Below are positions 1-7,022 of a stretch of DNA of 64,000 bases, in pieces; within the stretch, counting starts at the first letter, position 1, and each line of letters begins with the position of its first letter. The notes beneath the pieces are model-generated. The model searched no databases. It worked only from the letters and a program-made list of their open reading frames with translations, and was not told the DNA's origin. Position numbers and translations under genes: made by a program. The DNA is from DATBLE01 sp963791425 (GTDB lineage: Bacteria; Actinomycetota; Thermoleophilia; Gaiellales; Gaiellaceae): contig CAWBSE010000004.1 in NCBI GenBank assembly GCA_963791425.1, positions 806,001 through 870,000 of the forward strand, given 5' to 3'.

Positions 1-561
1 GTCCTTGCCCGGCTTGCCGGCGAGGTACTTCTCCAACCCGAGCTCGAGCCCGGCGATGCCGGTGTTGTCGACGCCCGCGTACCCCAGCACCTGCGCCCCC
101 ACCGTGTGCTGCGGGTACGTCCGCCGCTCCTCGGGGTAGAAGTCGAGCCCGGCGAGGCCGCGATGCTGGAGCGCGGCAGCGCGTTCCGGGTCTGCCTGCC
201 GGTCGACGTAGACGAAGCTCTGCTTCTTGTTCAGCAGCTGCGGATAGATCTTGTTCGGGTCGATCGCAAGCGCATGGCCCGCCTCGACCGCGACCCTCTG
301 CGGGTTGCGCACCTGGCGCGGATCGGCGTAGACGGTGGTCGCCTCCTCGCCGATGGCGAGCGGTGCCCCCATCCGGTCGTAGATCGTGCCGCGGCCGGCC
401 GGCGTGGTGATCGTCTCGTGGTGCTGCTGGGCTGCCAGCCGCTCGAGCGCCGGCGCACGCACGACCTGCAGCCAGAACGCGCGGCCGAACGTGATCGCGA
501 AGGCGAATGCGAGAACGAAGAGGAGGAGGCGAATCCGGCGGTTCGCCAGGCGGGGGCTCAT
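1..561 (-). CDS. ftsI: Class B penicillin-binding protein (FtsI/PBP3-like), N-terminal part
   Basis: Septal peptidoglycan transpeptidase of the divisome, anchored in the membrane. The gene runs off the left window edge, so only about 187 N-terminal residues are seen. They show a short basic stretch, one membrane segment (about residues 9-30), then the PBP dimerisation domain, with the typical R-G-T-I-Y-D-R motif near residue 58. The catalytic SxxK domain lies outside the window. ATG at 561 follows the ftsL-like stop by three bases, which fits the usual mraZ-rsmH-ftsL-ftsI order. I derived this frame directly because it has no stop inside the window. Class B is clear; ftsI rather than another class B PBP is supported by position. 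Confidence 0.9.
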   Translation of the reverse strand, partial: MSPRLANRRIRLLLFVLAFAFAITFGRAFWLQVVRAPALERLAAQQHHETITTPAGRGTIYDRMGAPLAIGEEATTVYADPRQVRNPQRVAVEAGHALAIDPNKIYPQLLNKKQSFVYVDRQADPERAAALQHRGLAGLDFYPEERRTYPQHTVGAQVLGYAGVDNTGIAGLELGLEKYLAGKPGKD

Positions 562-564
562 TCG

Positions 565-978
565 CTAGGGCTTCAACCGGACGTACGTGGTTTCCTGCGC
601 GAGGGCCGGCTGGACGCCGAGCTCCTTGCGCGCGAGCGCCTGGATCCGCGCCGCCGCCTGCGCGCTGGACAGCTGCGAGGCGAGCTGAGCGGTGTCGGCG
701 CGCAGCCGCGTCCGGTCGCGGCCGAGCTGGTCGAGCCTGATGTTCAGGCGGAGGACGGCGACGTTCATGAACACGACACCTGCGAGCAGCGCCCCGATCA
801 CGAAGATCCAGGCGACGCCGCCGGCCATGTGCGGGCGCCGTTCGGCACGGGGCCGCGGGCGCGGCGCGGACTCGGGAGCGTCGACCGCAACCGGTGCCTT
901 CGTCGGAGTCTCGGCGGGCCGTTTCCTGGGCGCCTTGGGAGGCCGCTCGGGCGACCTCTGCGGAGCGACAGCCGCCAC
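565..978 (-). CDS. ftsL: FtsL-like septum formation protein
   Basis: Small bitopic division protein of 137 residues. A basic, proline- and alanine-rich cytoplasmic N-terminus (about 50 residues) is followed by one membrane helix beginning near the motif GGVAWIFVIGALL. A short coiled coil comes next (LDQLGRDRTRLRADTAQLASQL) and the protein ends in an FtsL-like ELGVQPAL segment. The start is the GTG at 978, whose first base is the last base of the rsmH stop codon (TAGTG). FtsL is poorly conserved, so the assignment rests on length, topology and position between rsmH and ftsI. Confidence 0.82.
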   Translation of the reverse strand: MAAVAPQRSPERPPKAPRKRPAETPTKAPVAVDAPESAPRPRPRAERRPHMAGGVAWIFVIGALLAGVVFMNVAVLRLNIRLDQLGRDRTRLRADTAQLASQLSSAQAAARIQALARKELGVQPALAQETTYVRLKP

Positions 979-1934
979 TAGACCTTCTCCGCGACGCGAA
1001 GCCGGGCCGATGCGGAGCGAGGGTTCATCGCCGCCTCGCGGGCGGTCGGCCGCACCGGCCGCGGCGTGAGGACGCGCAACACGGGCTCGTGGCCACAGAC
1101 GCAGATCGGGAAGTCGGGCGGGCAGGTGCACCCGCGGGCCTCCTCGCGGAACCAGTGCTTGACGATCCTGTCCTCCAGGGAATGGAAGGCGATCACGGCG
1201 ATGCGGCCACCCGGCCGAAGCATCTCGACGGCTGCTGGCAGCGCGTCCTCGAGCGCGTCGAGCTCTTCGTTCACGGCGATGCGAAGCGCCTGGAAGACGC
1301 GCCTGGCCGGGTGACCCTCGCCGAACCTGGCGGGAGCAGGAATGGCTGCCTTGATCGTGTCGACCAGCTCGCCGGTGCGCTCGAACGGCTCCTTGCGCCG
1401 GCGGCGGCCGATTGCGCGGGCGATCTGTCGCGCGAAGCGCTCCTCCCCGTACCGGCGGAAGATCCGCTCGAGGTCGCGCTCGGACGCCTCGTTGACGAGC
1501 TCCCTGGCCGAGTACTCCGCGGAAGGATCCATGCGCATGTCGAGCGGCGCGTCGGCCGCGTACGAGAAGCCACGCTCGGGCCGGTCGAGCTGCATGCTCG
1601 ACACGCCGAGGTCGAGCAGGATCGCGTCGGCGCGAACACCGTTCTCGGCAAGCTGGGTGAGCACGATCGAGAAGTCGCCGCGCAGGAAGCGCGCGGACAC
1701 GCCGGTTGTCCGGCGGAAGCGCTCGAAGTATGGGCGCACGGTCGGGTCGCGGTCGATGGCGATCACCTTCCCGTTGCCCTGGAGATCGCGCGCGAGCAGC
1801 GTCGCGTGGCCTCCTGCGCCGAAGGTGCCGTCGACGAGCGTGTGCCCGGGCTCGAGCGCGAGCAACGCGCGTACCTCGTCCGCGAGAACCGGGACGTGGT
1901 CAGTCGTGTTGGGCTGCAAGACGTTCGGCAACAT
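978..1934 (-). CDS. rsmH: 16S rRNA (cytosine(1402)-N4)-methyltransferase
   Basis: SAM-dependent methyltransferase acting on C1402 of 16S rRNA, traditionally called MraW. Residues 8-15 (DHVPVLAD) and the SAM-binding DGTFGAGGH loop near residue 35 are diagnostic. The GFSYAADAPLDMRMD segment, the Cys-rich GCTCPPDFPICVCG segment and the C-terminal RSASARLRVAE motif also match the family. The chosen ATG gives 318 residues, the normal family length, but overlaps the end of mraZ by 35 bases. A TTG slightly downstream is possible. It is the second gene of the division cluster. Confidence 0.95.
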   Translation of the reverse strand: MLPNVLQPNTTDHVPVLADEVRALLALEPGHTLVDGTFGAGGHATLLARDLQGNGKVIAIDRDPTVRPYFERFRRTTGVSARFLRGDFSIVLTQLAENGVRADAILLDLGVSSMQLDRPERGFSYAADAPLDMRMDPSAEYSARELVNEASERDLERIFRRYGEERFARQIARAIGRRRRKEPFERTGELVDTIKAAIPAPARFGEGHPARRVFQALRIAVNEELDALEDALPAAVEMLRPGGRIAVIAFHSLEDRIVKHWFREEARGCTCPPDFPICVCGHEPVLRVLTPRPVRPTAREAAMNPRSASARLRVAEKV

Positions 1935-2334
1935 GCTCTGCACTTCCCATGACCTCCTCGATCTGCGCACGCCAGGCGGCGCGATCCCAGATCTCGATTC
2001 GCCCGCGCATGCCGACGACGGCGACCTCGCGATCGAGCTTCGCGTGCTCGATCAGTGTCGGCGGCAGCATCACGCGGCCCTGTTTGTCGGGTTGCGCCTC
2101 GACTGCGCCCGTGTAGTAGAAGCGCTCGAGGACGCGGGTCTCATGCCGGAGCGGGTCGAGGCCGGCGAGTCGCTCCTCGACCAGCGCCGTCCAGTCGTCC
2201 GCGGGGTAGGCCTCGATGCAGGAGTCGAGCCCACGCGTGAGAACAACGCCTCCTGCCATGGCCGTGCGGAACCGCGCCGGCAGGGTGAGGCGGTTCTTGT
2301 CGTCCAGGGTGTGGTCGTATTCGCCGAGTAGCAT
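1900..2334 (-). CDS. mraZ: MraZ transcriptional regulator
   Basis: Protein of 144 residues with two tandem SpoVT/AbrB-like (MraZ) DNA-binding repeats. The first begins GEYDHTLDDKNRLTLPARFR. The second, around residues 75-125, contains PDKQGRVMLPPTLIEHA. MraZ forms a ring-shaped oligomer that binds TGGG direct repeats in front of its own gene and represses the division cluster. Those repeats are visible just upstream (2340-2374), which supports both the identity and the ATG at 2334. First gene of the mraZ-rsmH-ftsL-ftsI unit. Confidence 0.96.
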   Translation of the reverse strand: MLLGEYDHTLDDKNRLTLPARFRTAMAGGVVLTRGLDSCIEAYPADDWTALVEERLAGLDPLRHETRVLERFYYTGAVEAQPDKQGRVMLPPTLIEHAKLDREVAVVGMRGRIEIWDRAAWRAQIEEVMGSAEHVAERLAAQHD

Positions 2335-2339
2335 CGGGG

Positions 2340-2374
2340 CTCCACGTGGCCCCACTTTACCCCACACTCCCCCA
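2340..2374 (-). promoter_or_regulatory. MraZ boxes and dcw promoter
   Basis: On the minus strand three TGGGG repeats occur at exactly 10-bp spacing (2370-2374, 2360-2364, 2350-2354), with a fourth degenerate TGGAG at 2340-2344 that may also act as ribosome-binding site. A -10-like TAAAGT (2354-2359) lies between two repeats, 19 bases before the mraZ ATG. MraZ bound to the boxes would therefore cover the core promoter, the known mode of autorepression for this family. Confidence 0.85.
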
Positions 2375-2515
2375 CAATTCAACCCCGATCTCCCAAAATG
2401 CCCCGGAAGGGTGAATACGGCGCGACCCGGTGGTGCGATGAGTCCGGGCGGATGCGAGAGTCTCGATCTCCGAACGCGGCCACTCGGGCCGTCTGACCAG
2501 AGGAGTCGAGCCACG

Positions 2516-3079
2516 ATGCGCGAGCTGATCGTCACCGAATTCGTTTCCCTCGACGGCGTGATGGAGGCGCCCGGCGGCGAGCCGGGGTATGCCCACGCCG
2601 GGTGGGTCAGCGGTTTCTTCACGCCGGAGTTGGGCGAGTACAAGTTTGCCGAGCAGCTCGCCGCGGGCGTGCTGCTGCTCGGGCGGAAGACGTACGACGG
2701 CTTCTACGCGGCGTGGCCGGAGCGCGACGGACCGATGGCCGAGAAGATCAACACGATGCGCAAGCTCGTCGTGTCCTCCACACTCGACCGGAGCGACTGG
2801 CACGACACGACGATCGTCTCCGGGGATATCGCGGCGCGTATCGCAGAGGTCAAGGAGGAGGAAGGCGAGCCGATCCTCGTCGCCGGGAGCCGCTCGGTCG
2901 TGCACCTGCTGCTCGCAGCCGGTCTCGTCGACGAGCTTCACCTCCAGGTGTTCCCGCTCATCCTCGGCTCCGGGATGCGGGTCTGGCCGGACTCGCCGGA
3001 CGCGCTGCCGCTCCAGCTCGTCTCGTCGACGCCGCTGGAGAGCGGAGTCGTGCTCCAGAGCTACCGGCCGGCGCCCTGA
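2516..3079 (+). CDS. Dihydrofolate reductase-like (RibD C-terminal family) protein
   Basis: Protein of 187 residues of the RibD-C/DHFR-like fold, typical of many stand-alone actinobacterial YyaP/YwjB-type reductases. The N-terminal EFVSLDGVMEAPGG, central LLGRKTYDGF and the NADPH-site VAGSRSVVHLLLAAGLVDEL with LILGSG downstream are family hallmarks. True substrates of this family are largely unknown, so no pathway is assigned. AGGAG lies 11 bases upstream of the ATG, making this one of the fewer genes here with a clear Shine-Dalgarno site. It stands 49 bases before the sigma factor gene. Confidence 0.85.
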   Translation: MRELIVTEFVSLDGVMEAPGGEPGYAHAGWVSGFFTPELGEYKFAEQLAAGVLLLGRKTYDGFYAAWPERDGPMAEKINTMRKLVVSSTLDRSDWHDTTIVSGDIAARIAEVKEEEGEPILVAGSRSVVHLLLAAGLVDELHLQVFPLILGSGMRVWPDSPDALPLQLVSSTPLESGVVLQSYRPAP

Positions 3080-3128
3080 GGCCCGTCAGGCCAGTCTCAC
3101 ATTTTGCAGGGCCTGCGCGTTTCCCTCG

Positions 3129-3596
3129 ATGATGGACGCCACCGTGACCACTCCACCGTTCGAGCGCTTCTACGCCGAGCACCGCGACGAGGTGTTCGGC
3201 GTGCTCGTCCGCCGGGTCGGGAGACAACGCGCCGAGGACGCCTTCCAGGAGACGTTCCTCCGCGCACTGCGCGCCTATCCGGCGCTCCGGCACGGCGACT
3301 ACCTCCGCGCATGGGTGCTGACGATCGCGCGCAACGTCGCGATCGACGCATTCCGCCGTGAGAAGCCGACTGTCCAGCTCGAAGAGCAGGCCGAGCTGCC
3401 CCGGCGGCCTGCCTACGCCGAGCTCGAACACCTGACCGGCGATCTCCCGCCCACCGAGCGCGCGGCCGTCGTCCTCCGTTACGCCTACGACATGCCCTAC
3501 GCGGCCATCGGCGCAGCCCTCGGATCGTCCGAGGAGGCTGCGCGCCAGGCCGCGTCCGCCGGCGTCCGCCGGCTCCGCACGAAGGAGACCACATGA
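3129..3596 (+). CDS. ECF-type RNA polymerase sigma factor
   Basis: Small sigma-70 family protein of 155 residues. Region 2 is at residues 8-70 (FYAEHRDEVFGVL, AEDAFQETFLRALRAYP, WVLTIARNVAIDAFRRE). Region 4 is at about 100-150 (LPPTERAAVVLRYAYDMPYAAIGAALG). Two ATGs are adjacent (3129 and 3132). The stop overlaps the start of ogt by four bases (ATGA), so the two proteins are co-translated. No anti-sigma gene is adjacent. Pairing of a small sigma factor with an alkyltransferase suggests a DNA-alkylation response, but this is inference. Confidence 0.88.
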   Translation: MMDATVTTPPFERFYAEHRDEVFGVLVRRVGRQRAEDAFQETFLRALRAYPALRHGDYLRAWVLTIARNVAIDAFRREKPTVQLEEQAELPRRPAYAELEHLTGDLPPTERAAVVLRYAYDMPYAAIGAALGSSEEAARQAASAGVRRLRTKETT

Positions 3597-4162
3597 CCGT
3601 GCCCACCGATCTCGATCGCCGGTTCCGCGACGCCGCCGACCGCGAGGGTCTCGTCGACGTCGCCTACGACCTGACCGACTCGCCCGTCGGCGAGCTCCTC
3701 GTCGCCACGACCGACCGTGGTGTCTGCCGGATCGCCTACCGGCCCGACGATGCGCTCGACGAGCTGGCCGGCGACTTCGGCGCGCGCGTCCTCCGCATCC
3801 CGCACCGGCTCGACCTCGTCCGCCGCGAGCTCGACGAGTACTTCGAGGGCCGGCGGCGCGAGTTCGACCTCGAGCTCGACCTCTCCCCCGTCGGCTCCTT
3901 CCACCTCGAGGCGCTGCACGAGCTCGCCCGTGTCCCGTACGGGCAGGTGACCACGTACGGCGCGCTGGCGAAGAAGGTCGGCCACCCCCACGCCGCCCGC
4001 GCGATCGGCGGCGCGATGAACCGCAACCCGATCCCGATCGTGCTCCCGTGCCACCGCGTGGTCGGCTCGACCGGGAAGCTCGTCGGCTACGCCGGCGGCC
4101 TCGACCGCAAAGAGCTCCTGCTCAAGCTCGAGGGCGCGATGCTTGACACGCTCTTTCCGTAA
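3593..4162 (+). CDS. ogt: Methylated-DNA--protein-cysteine methyltransferase
   Basis: Suicidal repair enzyme that removes O6-alkyl groups from guanine. The active-site PCHRVV motif is near residue 148, preceded by the helix-turn-helix region VPYGQVTTYGALAKKVGHPHAARAIGGAMNRNP and followed by the GYAGGLDRKELLLKLE tail. The N-terminal roughly 25 residues ahead of the ribonuclease-like domain extend the usual Ogt length, giving 189 residues. It is translationally coupled to the preceding sigma factor. The end of the gene lies inside the inverted repeat that probably controls the next gene. Confidence 0.95.
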   Translation: MTVPTDLDRRFRDAADREGLVDVAYDLTDSPVGELLVATTDRGVCRIAYRPDDALDELAGDFGARVLRIPHRLDLVRRELDEYFEGRRREFDLELDLSPVGSFHLEALHELARVPYGQVTTYGALAKKVGHPHAARAIGGAMNRNPIPIVLPCHRVVGSTGKLVGYAGGLDRKELLLKLEGAMLDTLFP

Positions 4163-4177
4163 GTTCACACTTACGGT
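4157..4177 (+). promoter_or_regulatory. Candidate ArsR operator over a leaderless promoter
   Basis: A perfect 7-bp inverted repeat, CCGTAAG (4157-4163) and CTTACGG (4170-4176), separated by six bases, sits directly before the ArsR-family gene. A -10-like TACGGT (4172-4177) lies inside the right arm, five bases before the ATG at 4183. A repressor bound here would block the promoter, which fits autoregulation. The left arm includes the ogt stop codon. Confidence 0.6.
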
Positions 4178-4182
4178 AAGTC

Positions 4183-4494
4183 ATGGGTTACGCAACGGCA
4201 ATGGATGCGCTGGGCGACGCGACCCGACGGGAGATCATGGAGCGGCTCCGCGGAGGCCCTCGCCCGGTGGGCGAGCTCGCCGCGGGGCTGCCGATCTCCC
4301 GGCCCGCGGTCTCGCAGCACCTGCGCGTCCTGAAGGAGGCGGGGCTCGTCACCGAACGGAAAGACGGGACGCGCAGGATCTACAGCGTCGAGCAACAGGC
4401 GATCGCCGACCTGCGCGCGTACTTCGACAGTTTCTGGGAGCAGGCCCTCGCCGGGTTCCGGGCGGCGGCCGAGAGCGAAGGGAGACGGCGGTGA
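4183..4494 (+). CDS. ArsR-family transcriptional regulator
   Basis: Compact winged-helix repressor of 103 residues. It shows the ArsR/SmtB core: GDATRREIMERLRGGPRPVGELA, recognition helix ISRPAVSQHLRVLKEAGLV and wing KDGTRRIYSV. No metal-binding Cys pair (ELCVCDL-type) is present, so it belongs to the metal-independent class that is usually encoded beside an SRPBCC/AHSA1 protein, as here. The downstream SRPBCC start overlaps its stop (GTGA). A perfect inverted repeat at 4157-4176 is the likely self-operator. Confidence 0.92.
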   Translation: MGYATAMDALGDATRREIMERLRGGPRPVGELAAGLPISRPAVSQHLRVLKEAGLVTERKDGTRRIYSVEQQAIADLRAYFDSFWEQALAGFRAAAESEGRRR

Positions 4495-4949
4495 GCAACA
4501 CACAGGCTGCGATCGAGCCGGTGCACAAGACCGTGGTCGTCAGGTGCAGCCCCGAGCGGGCGTTCGAGGTGTTCACGCGGGAGATCGGCACGTGGTGGCC
4601 GCTCGGGTCGTACTCGATCGGCGGCGAGGCGATCACCGAGGTCGTGTTCGAGGAGCAGGTCGGCGGGCGCATCTTCGAGCGCCACTCCGACGGCGGCGAG
4701 GGCGAGTGGGGACGCGTGCTCGCCTGGGATCCCCCGGCCCGGTTCGCCATGACCTGGTACCCGGGCAGCGACGCATCGAAGGCGACGGAGCTGGAGGTGC
4801 GCTTCGCCGCCGAGGGCGACGGCACCCGCGTCGACCTCGTCCACAGCGGCTGGGAGATCCTCGCCGAGCGCGCCCAGGAGTCGAGAGGCGGGTACGACAA
4901 CGGTTGGGCGGAAGTGCTCAGCCATTACACTCGGCACTTCGAGGACTGA
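4491..4949 (+). CDS. SRPBCC (AHSA1/START-like) domain protein
   Basis: Protein of 152 residues with a hydrophobic-ligand-binding START-like fold: VRCSPERAFEVFTREIGTWWP at the N-terminus, a central GGRIFERHSDG, the RFAMTWYPG segment and a C-terminal helix around GGYDNGWAEVLSHY. The GTG start overlaps the arsR stop, with GGAG about ten bases upstream. ArsR-SRPBCC pairs are common in actinobacteria. The ligand is not known and cannot be read from the sequence. Confidence 0.88.
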   Translation: MSNTQAAIEPVHKTVVVRCSPERAFEVFTREIGTWWPLGSYSIGGEAITEVVFEEQVGGRIFERHSDGGEGEWGRVLAWDPPARFAMTWYPGSDASKATELEVRFAAEGDGTRVDLVHSGWEILAERAQESRGGYDNGWAEVLSHYTRHFED

Positions 4950-5305
4950 TGGGCTACACCGTCAAGAACATCGCGGACATCGAGGGCGCCGGCCCCGGCG
5001 GGGCCGTGCGCTTCGTCCGGCGCGAGCTCGGCCTCGAGGCGTTCGGGATCAACTGGTTTGAACTGCCCCCGGGCGCCCCCGGCATCGAGCACGACGAGAC
5101 CGACACCGGCCAGGAAGAGGTCAACGTCGTGATCGCCGGCTCCGGCGTCTGGCGCGTCGACGGTGAGGAGGTGCCGGTCACCGTCGGCACCTTCGTCCGC
5201 TTCGACCCGGAGACGACCCGCCAGCCGGTCGCCGGGCCCGACGGGATGACGTTCATCGGCGTCGGTGCGCGGCGCGGCAGCTACGAGCCGCACGGCCCGT
5301 TCTAG
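4949..5305 (+). CDS. Cupin-domain protein
   Basis: Protein of 118 residues forming one cupin barrel. The first motif region is GAPGIEHDETDTGQEEVNVVIAGSG, with His and Glu residues that could bind a metal. The second is VTVGTFVRFDPETTRQP. The start overlaps the preceding stop (TGATG), so it is the third gene of the ArsR-SRPBCC unit. It converges with the RelE-like gene, overlapping by four bases. The function is unassigned; a small-molecule-binding or isomerase role is possible. Confidence 0.82.
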   Translation: MGYTVKNIADIEGAGPGGAVRFVRRELGLEAFGINWFELPPGAPGIEHDETDTGQEEVNVVIAGSGVWRVDGEEVPVTVGTFVRFDPETTRQPVAGPDGMTFIGVGARRGSYEPHGPF

Positions 5306-5574
5306 CGACGGCGGTAGAGGTCGGCGCGGTGGCCGATCGCAACGATCGTGACCGCTCGAGCGCGATCGTCGATCGTGTACAGCACGCGGTAAGGCCCTCG
5401 GCGGGCGACGTACTGCCCTTCGAGCTCGAACCTGAGCGGGCGACCGACGCGGTACGGGTCTTGCCTGATCGCAACGAGCGTCTCGGCAACTGCAGACGCC
5501 GCCTTCTCCGGCAGACGGTCGAGACCACGCAGAGCCGGCCCTGGCACGAGGAGCCGCCACGCGCGGGGCGTCAC
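5302..5574 (-). CDS. RelE/ParE-family toxin
   Basis: Protein of 90 residues of the RelE mRNA-interferase fold: a helical N-terminus with LDRLPEKAASAV, then DPYRVGRPLRFELEGQYVARRGPYRVLYTIDD and a C-terminal IGHRADLYRR. The terminal His/Tyr/Arg cluster and the strand-borne Arg residues match active RelE-type toxins that cut mRNA on the ribosome. The ATG overlaps the stop of the antitoxin gene by four bases, the standard antitoxin-toxin order. Confidence 0.93.
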   Translation of the reverse strand: MTPRAWRLLVPGPALRGLDRLPEKAASAVAETLVAIRQDPYRVGRPLRFELEGQYVARRGPYRVLYTIDDRARAVTIVAIGHRADLYRRR

Positions 5575-5864
5575 TTCTCGGGCAGGTAGCGGTGCTTGAC
5601 GTCCTCCCAGTCGACGACGTCGCCTCGGGCGGCTGCAGCTTGGCTCTCCCGGATCTGCTCCATCAGCTTCGGGTCGGACATGATCGCGAGCGTCTCCTCG
5701 AGGCTTTCGAGATCGTCAGCGCTGATGAGCACCGCAGCCGGCTTCCCGTTCCGTGTGACGAGGATGCGCTCCTCCTGCTTCTGAACGCGGGCGACGAGCT
5801 CGGAGAAGCGGGCTTTGACCGTGGCGAGCGGCAAGCTCTCCATAGTGATCTGAATTGTAGTCAT
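5571..5864 (-). CDS. Phd/YefM-family antitoxin
   Basis: Protein of 97 residues. The N-terminal Phd/YefM DNA-binding and dimerisation domain is seen in ESLPLATVKARFSELVARVQKQEERILVTRNGKPAAVLIS, and the acidic C-terminal tail would wrap the toxin. The ATG at 5864 overlaps the stop of the preceding response regulator by one base (TGATGA). A second in-frame ATG at 5843 would remove seven residues. It forms a toxin-antitoxin pair with the following RelE-like gene and probably represses its own transcription. Confidence 0.93.
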   Translation of the reverse strand: MTTIQITMESLPLATVKARFSELVARVQKQEERILVTRNGKPAAVLISADDLESLEETLAIMSDPKLMEQIRESQAAAARGDVVDWEDVKHRYLPEK

Positions 5865-6544
5865 CAGTCCGGAAGCATCAACCGGTAGCCCACCCCCCAC
5901 ACGTTGACCACGTACGGCGTCGAGGTCAGCTCGGCGATCCGGCGGCGGACGCGGGACGCATGCGAGTCCAGGGTCCGCGTCCGCCCCATCGCGCGGAAGC
6001 CCCACACGTCGCGCAGCAACTCCTCTTTCTCGAACACCCTCGTCGGCTGCTCGGCCAGCTTGGTGAGCAGCTCGAACTCCTTCGCCGGGAGGAACAGGCG
6101 GCGCCCGGCGACGCACACGCAGCGGGTGGGCCGGTCGATCCGGATCTCCCCCGCTTCGAGCACGTCGCCGGCCCTTGGCGCCGTCCGCCGCAGCACGGCC
6201 CGGATGCGCGCGCGCAACTCCTCGTACGCGAACGGGCGGTCGACGTAGTCGTCGGCGCCGCGCTCGAGCGCACGCACTCGGTCGATCGTCCCCGCCTCCT
6301 CGCGGCCGAGCAGGATCACGGGGACATCGCGGTTCCACGACCGGCCGGGTGCTCCGGTGCGGAGCCGGGTGCAGAGGTCGAGCTCCGCGACCAGCACGAG
6401 ATCGGGCCGAACGCGCTCCGCCAGGTCGAAGACCGCGTCCGCGTGGCTCGCGCCGAGGACGTCGAACCCGTCGTCGGCCAGCTGCCGCTCGAGGAAACCG
6501 CGGGTCTCGGTCTCGGGCTCTGCGACGATCAGCGCGGCTGACAT
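5864..6544 (-). CDS. OmpR/PhoB-type response regulator with degenerate receiver
   Basis: Protein of 226 residues with an N-terminal receiver-like domain (1-120) and a C-terminal winged helix (about 125-226: LFLPAKEFELLTKLAEQP, ending YVVNVWGVGYRLM). The residue expected to be the phosphoacceptor Asp is Ala53. The acidic pair after strand 1 is reduced (VAEPE), and the conserved Lys is Arg in YVDRPF. It should therefore not work by ordinary phosphotransfer. No kinase is adjacent. A TACCGT -10 box (6552-6557) lies seven bases before the ATG, suggesting a leaderless mRNA. Its stop overlaps the antitoxin start. Confidence 0.88.
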   Translation of the reverse strand: MSAALIVAEPETETRGFLERQLADDGFDVLGASHADAVFDLAERVRPDLVLVAELDLCTRLRTGAPGRSWNRDVPVILLGREEAGTIDRVRALERGADDYVDRPFAYEELRARIRAVLRRTAPRAGDVLEAGEIRIDRPTRCVCVAGRRLFLPAKEFELLTKLAEQPTRVFEKEELLRDVWGFRAMGRTRTLDSHASRVRRRIAELTSTPYVVNVWGVGYRLMLPD

Positions 6545-6625
6545 TCGCCCGACGGTAGCGCCCGCGGGGCCGCGCGACTAGATGTCCATTCGCGCGAGTA
6601 TGCGCCGAGCTTTCTACAACCGCCT

Positions 6626-6997
6626 CTAGCGGATCGGCCAGGCAGGCCGAGACGGATCGAGCCGGTCCAGCCCGCTCCAGTCGGCACGTCCCGGCACGAA
6701 GACCTCGACGACGACCGCGCCCTCCGGGCCTGTCCGCACCGCGTGCGGGACGTTCGGCGGCACGCACCACGTCCCGCCGATCTCCAGGTCCTGCTCGTCG
6801 TCACCGATCCGGAACGACAGCGATCCCGACACGAGCACGCCGACCTGCTCGTTGTCGTGCTGGTGCTCCGGCACGACGGTGTCCGGCGCGAGCTCGATCA
6901 CGGTCAGGGTCGTCCGCTCGCCCTCGACGGCGCGCGCGACGACGCCGTCCCAGACGGCGTGCGGAGAGATCGAGGCGAGGTCGTCGAATCCGGCCAC
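6626..6997 (-). CDS. Cupin-domain protein
   Basis: Single-domain cupin of 123 residues. Cupin motif 1 is complete: EHQHDNEQVGVLVSGSLSF supplies two His, a Glu-type ligand and the conserved Gly. Motif 2 contains PPNVPHAV, whose His completes a typical metal site. The rest is a short C-terminal tail. GTG at 6997 is six bases from TAGGGT (7004-7009), giving a leaderless start. It is transcribed divergently from nat, with overlapping -10 boxes. No substrate can be named. Confidence 0.85.
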   Translation of the reverse strand: MAGFDDLASISPHAVWDGVVARAVEGERTTLTVIELAPDTVVPEHQHDNEQVGVLVSGSLSFRIGDDEQDLEIGGTWCVPPNVPHAVRTGPEGAVVVEVFVPGRADWSGLDRLDPSRPAWPIR

Positions 6998-7003
6998 GAC
7001 GTA

Positions 7004-7013
7004 ACCCTAGACT
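7004..7013. promoter_or_regulatory. Overlapping divergent -10 boxes (cupin / nat)
   Basis: The ten bases ACCCTAGACT hold a minus-strand TAGGGT (7004-7009) and a plus-strand TAGACT (7008-7013) that share the central TA. They lie six bases before the cupin GTG and nine bases before the nat GTG. The 25-base intergenic space leaves no room for separate promoters. Confidence 0.6.
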
Positions 7014-7022
7014 TGCCTGCGC

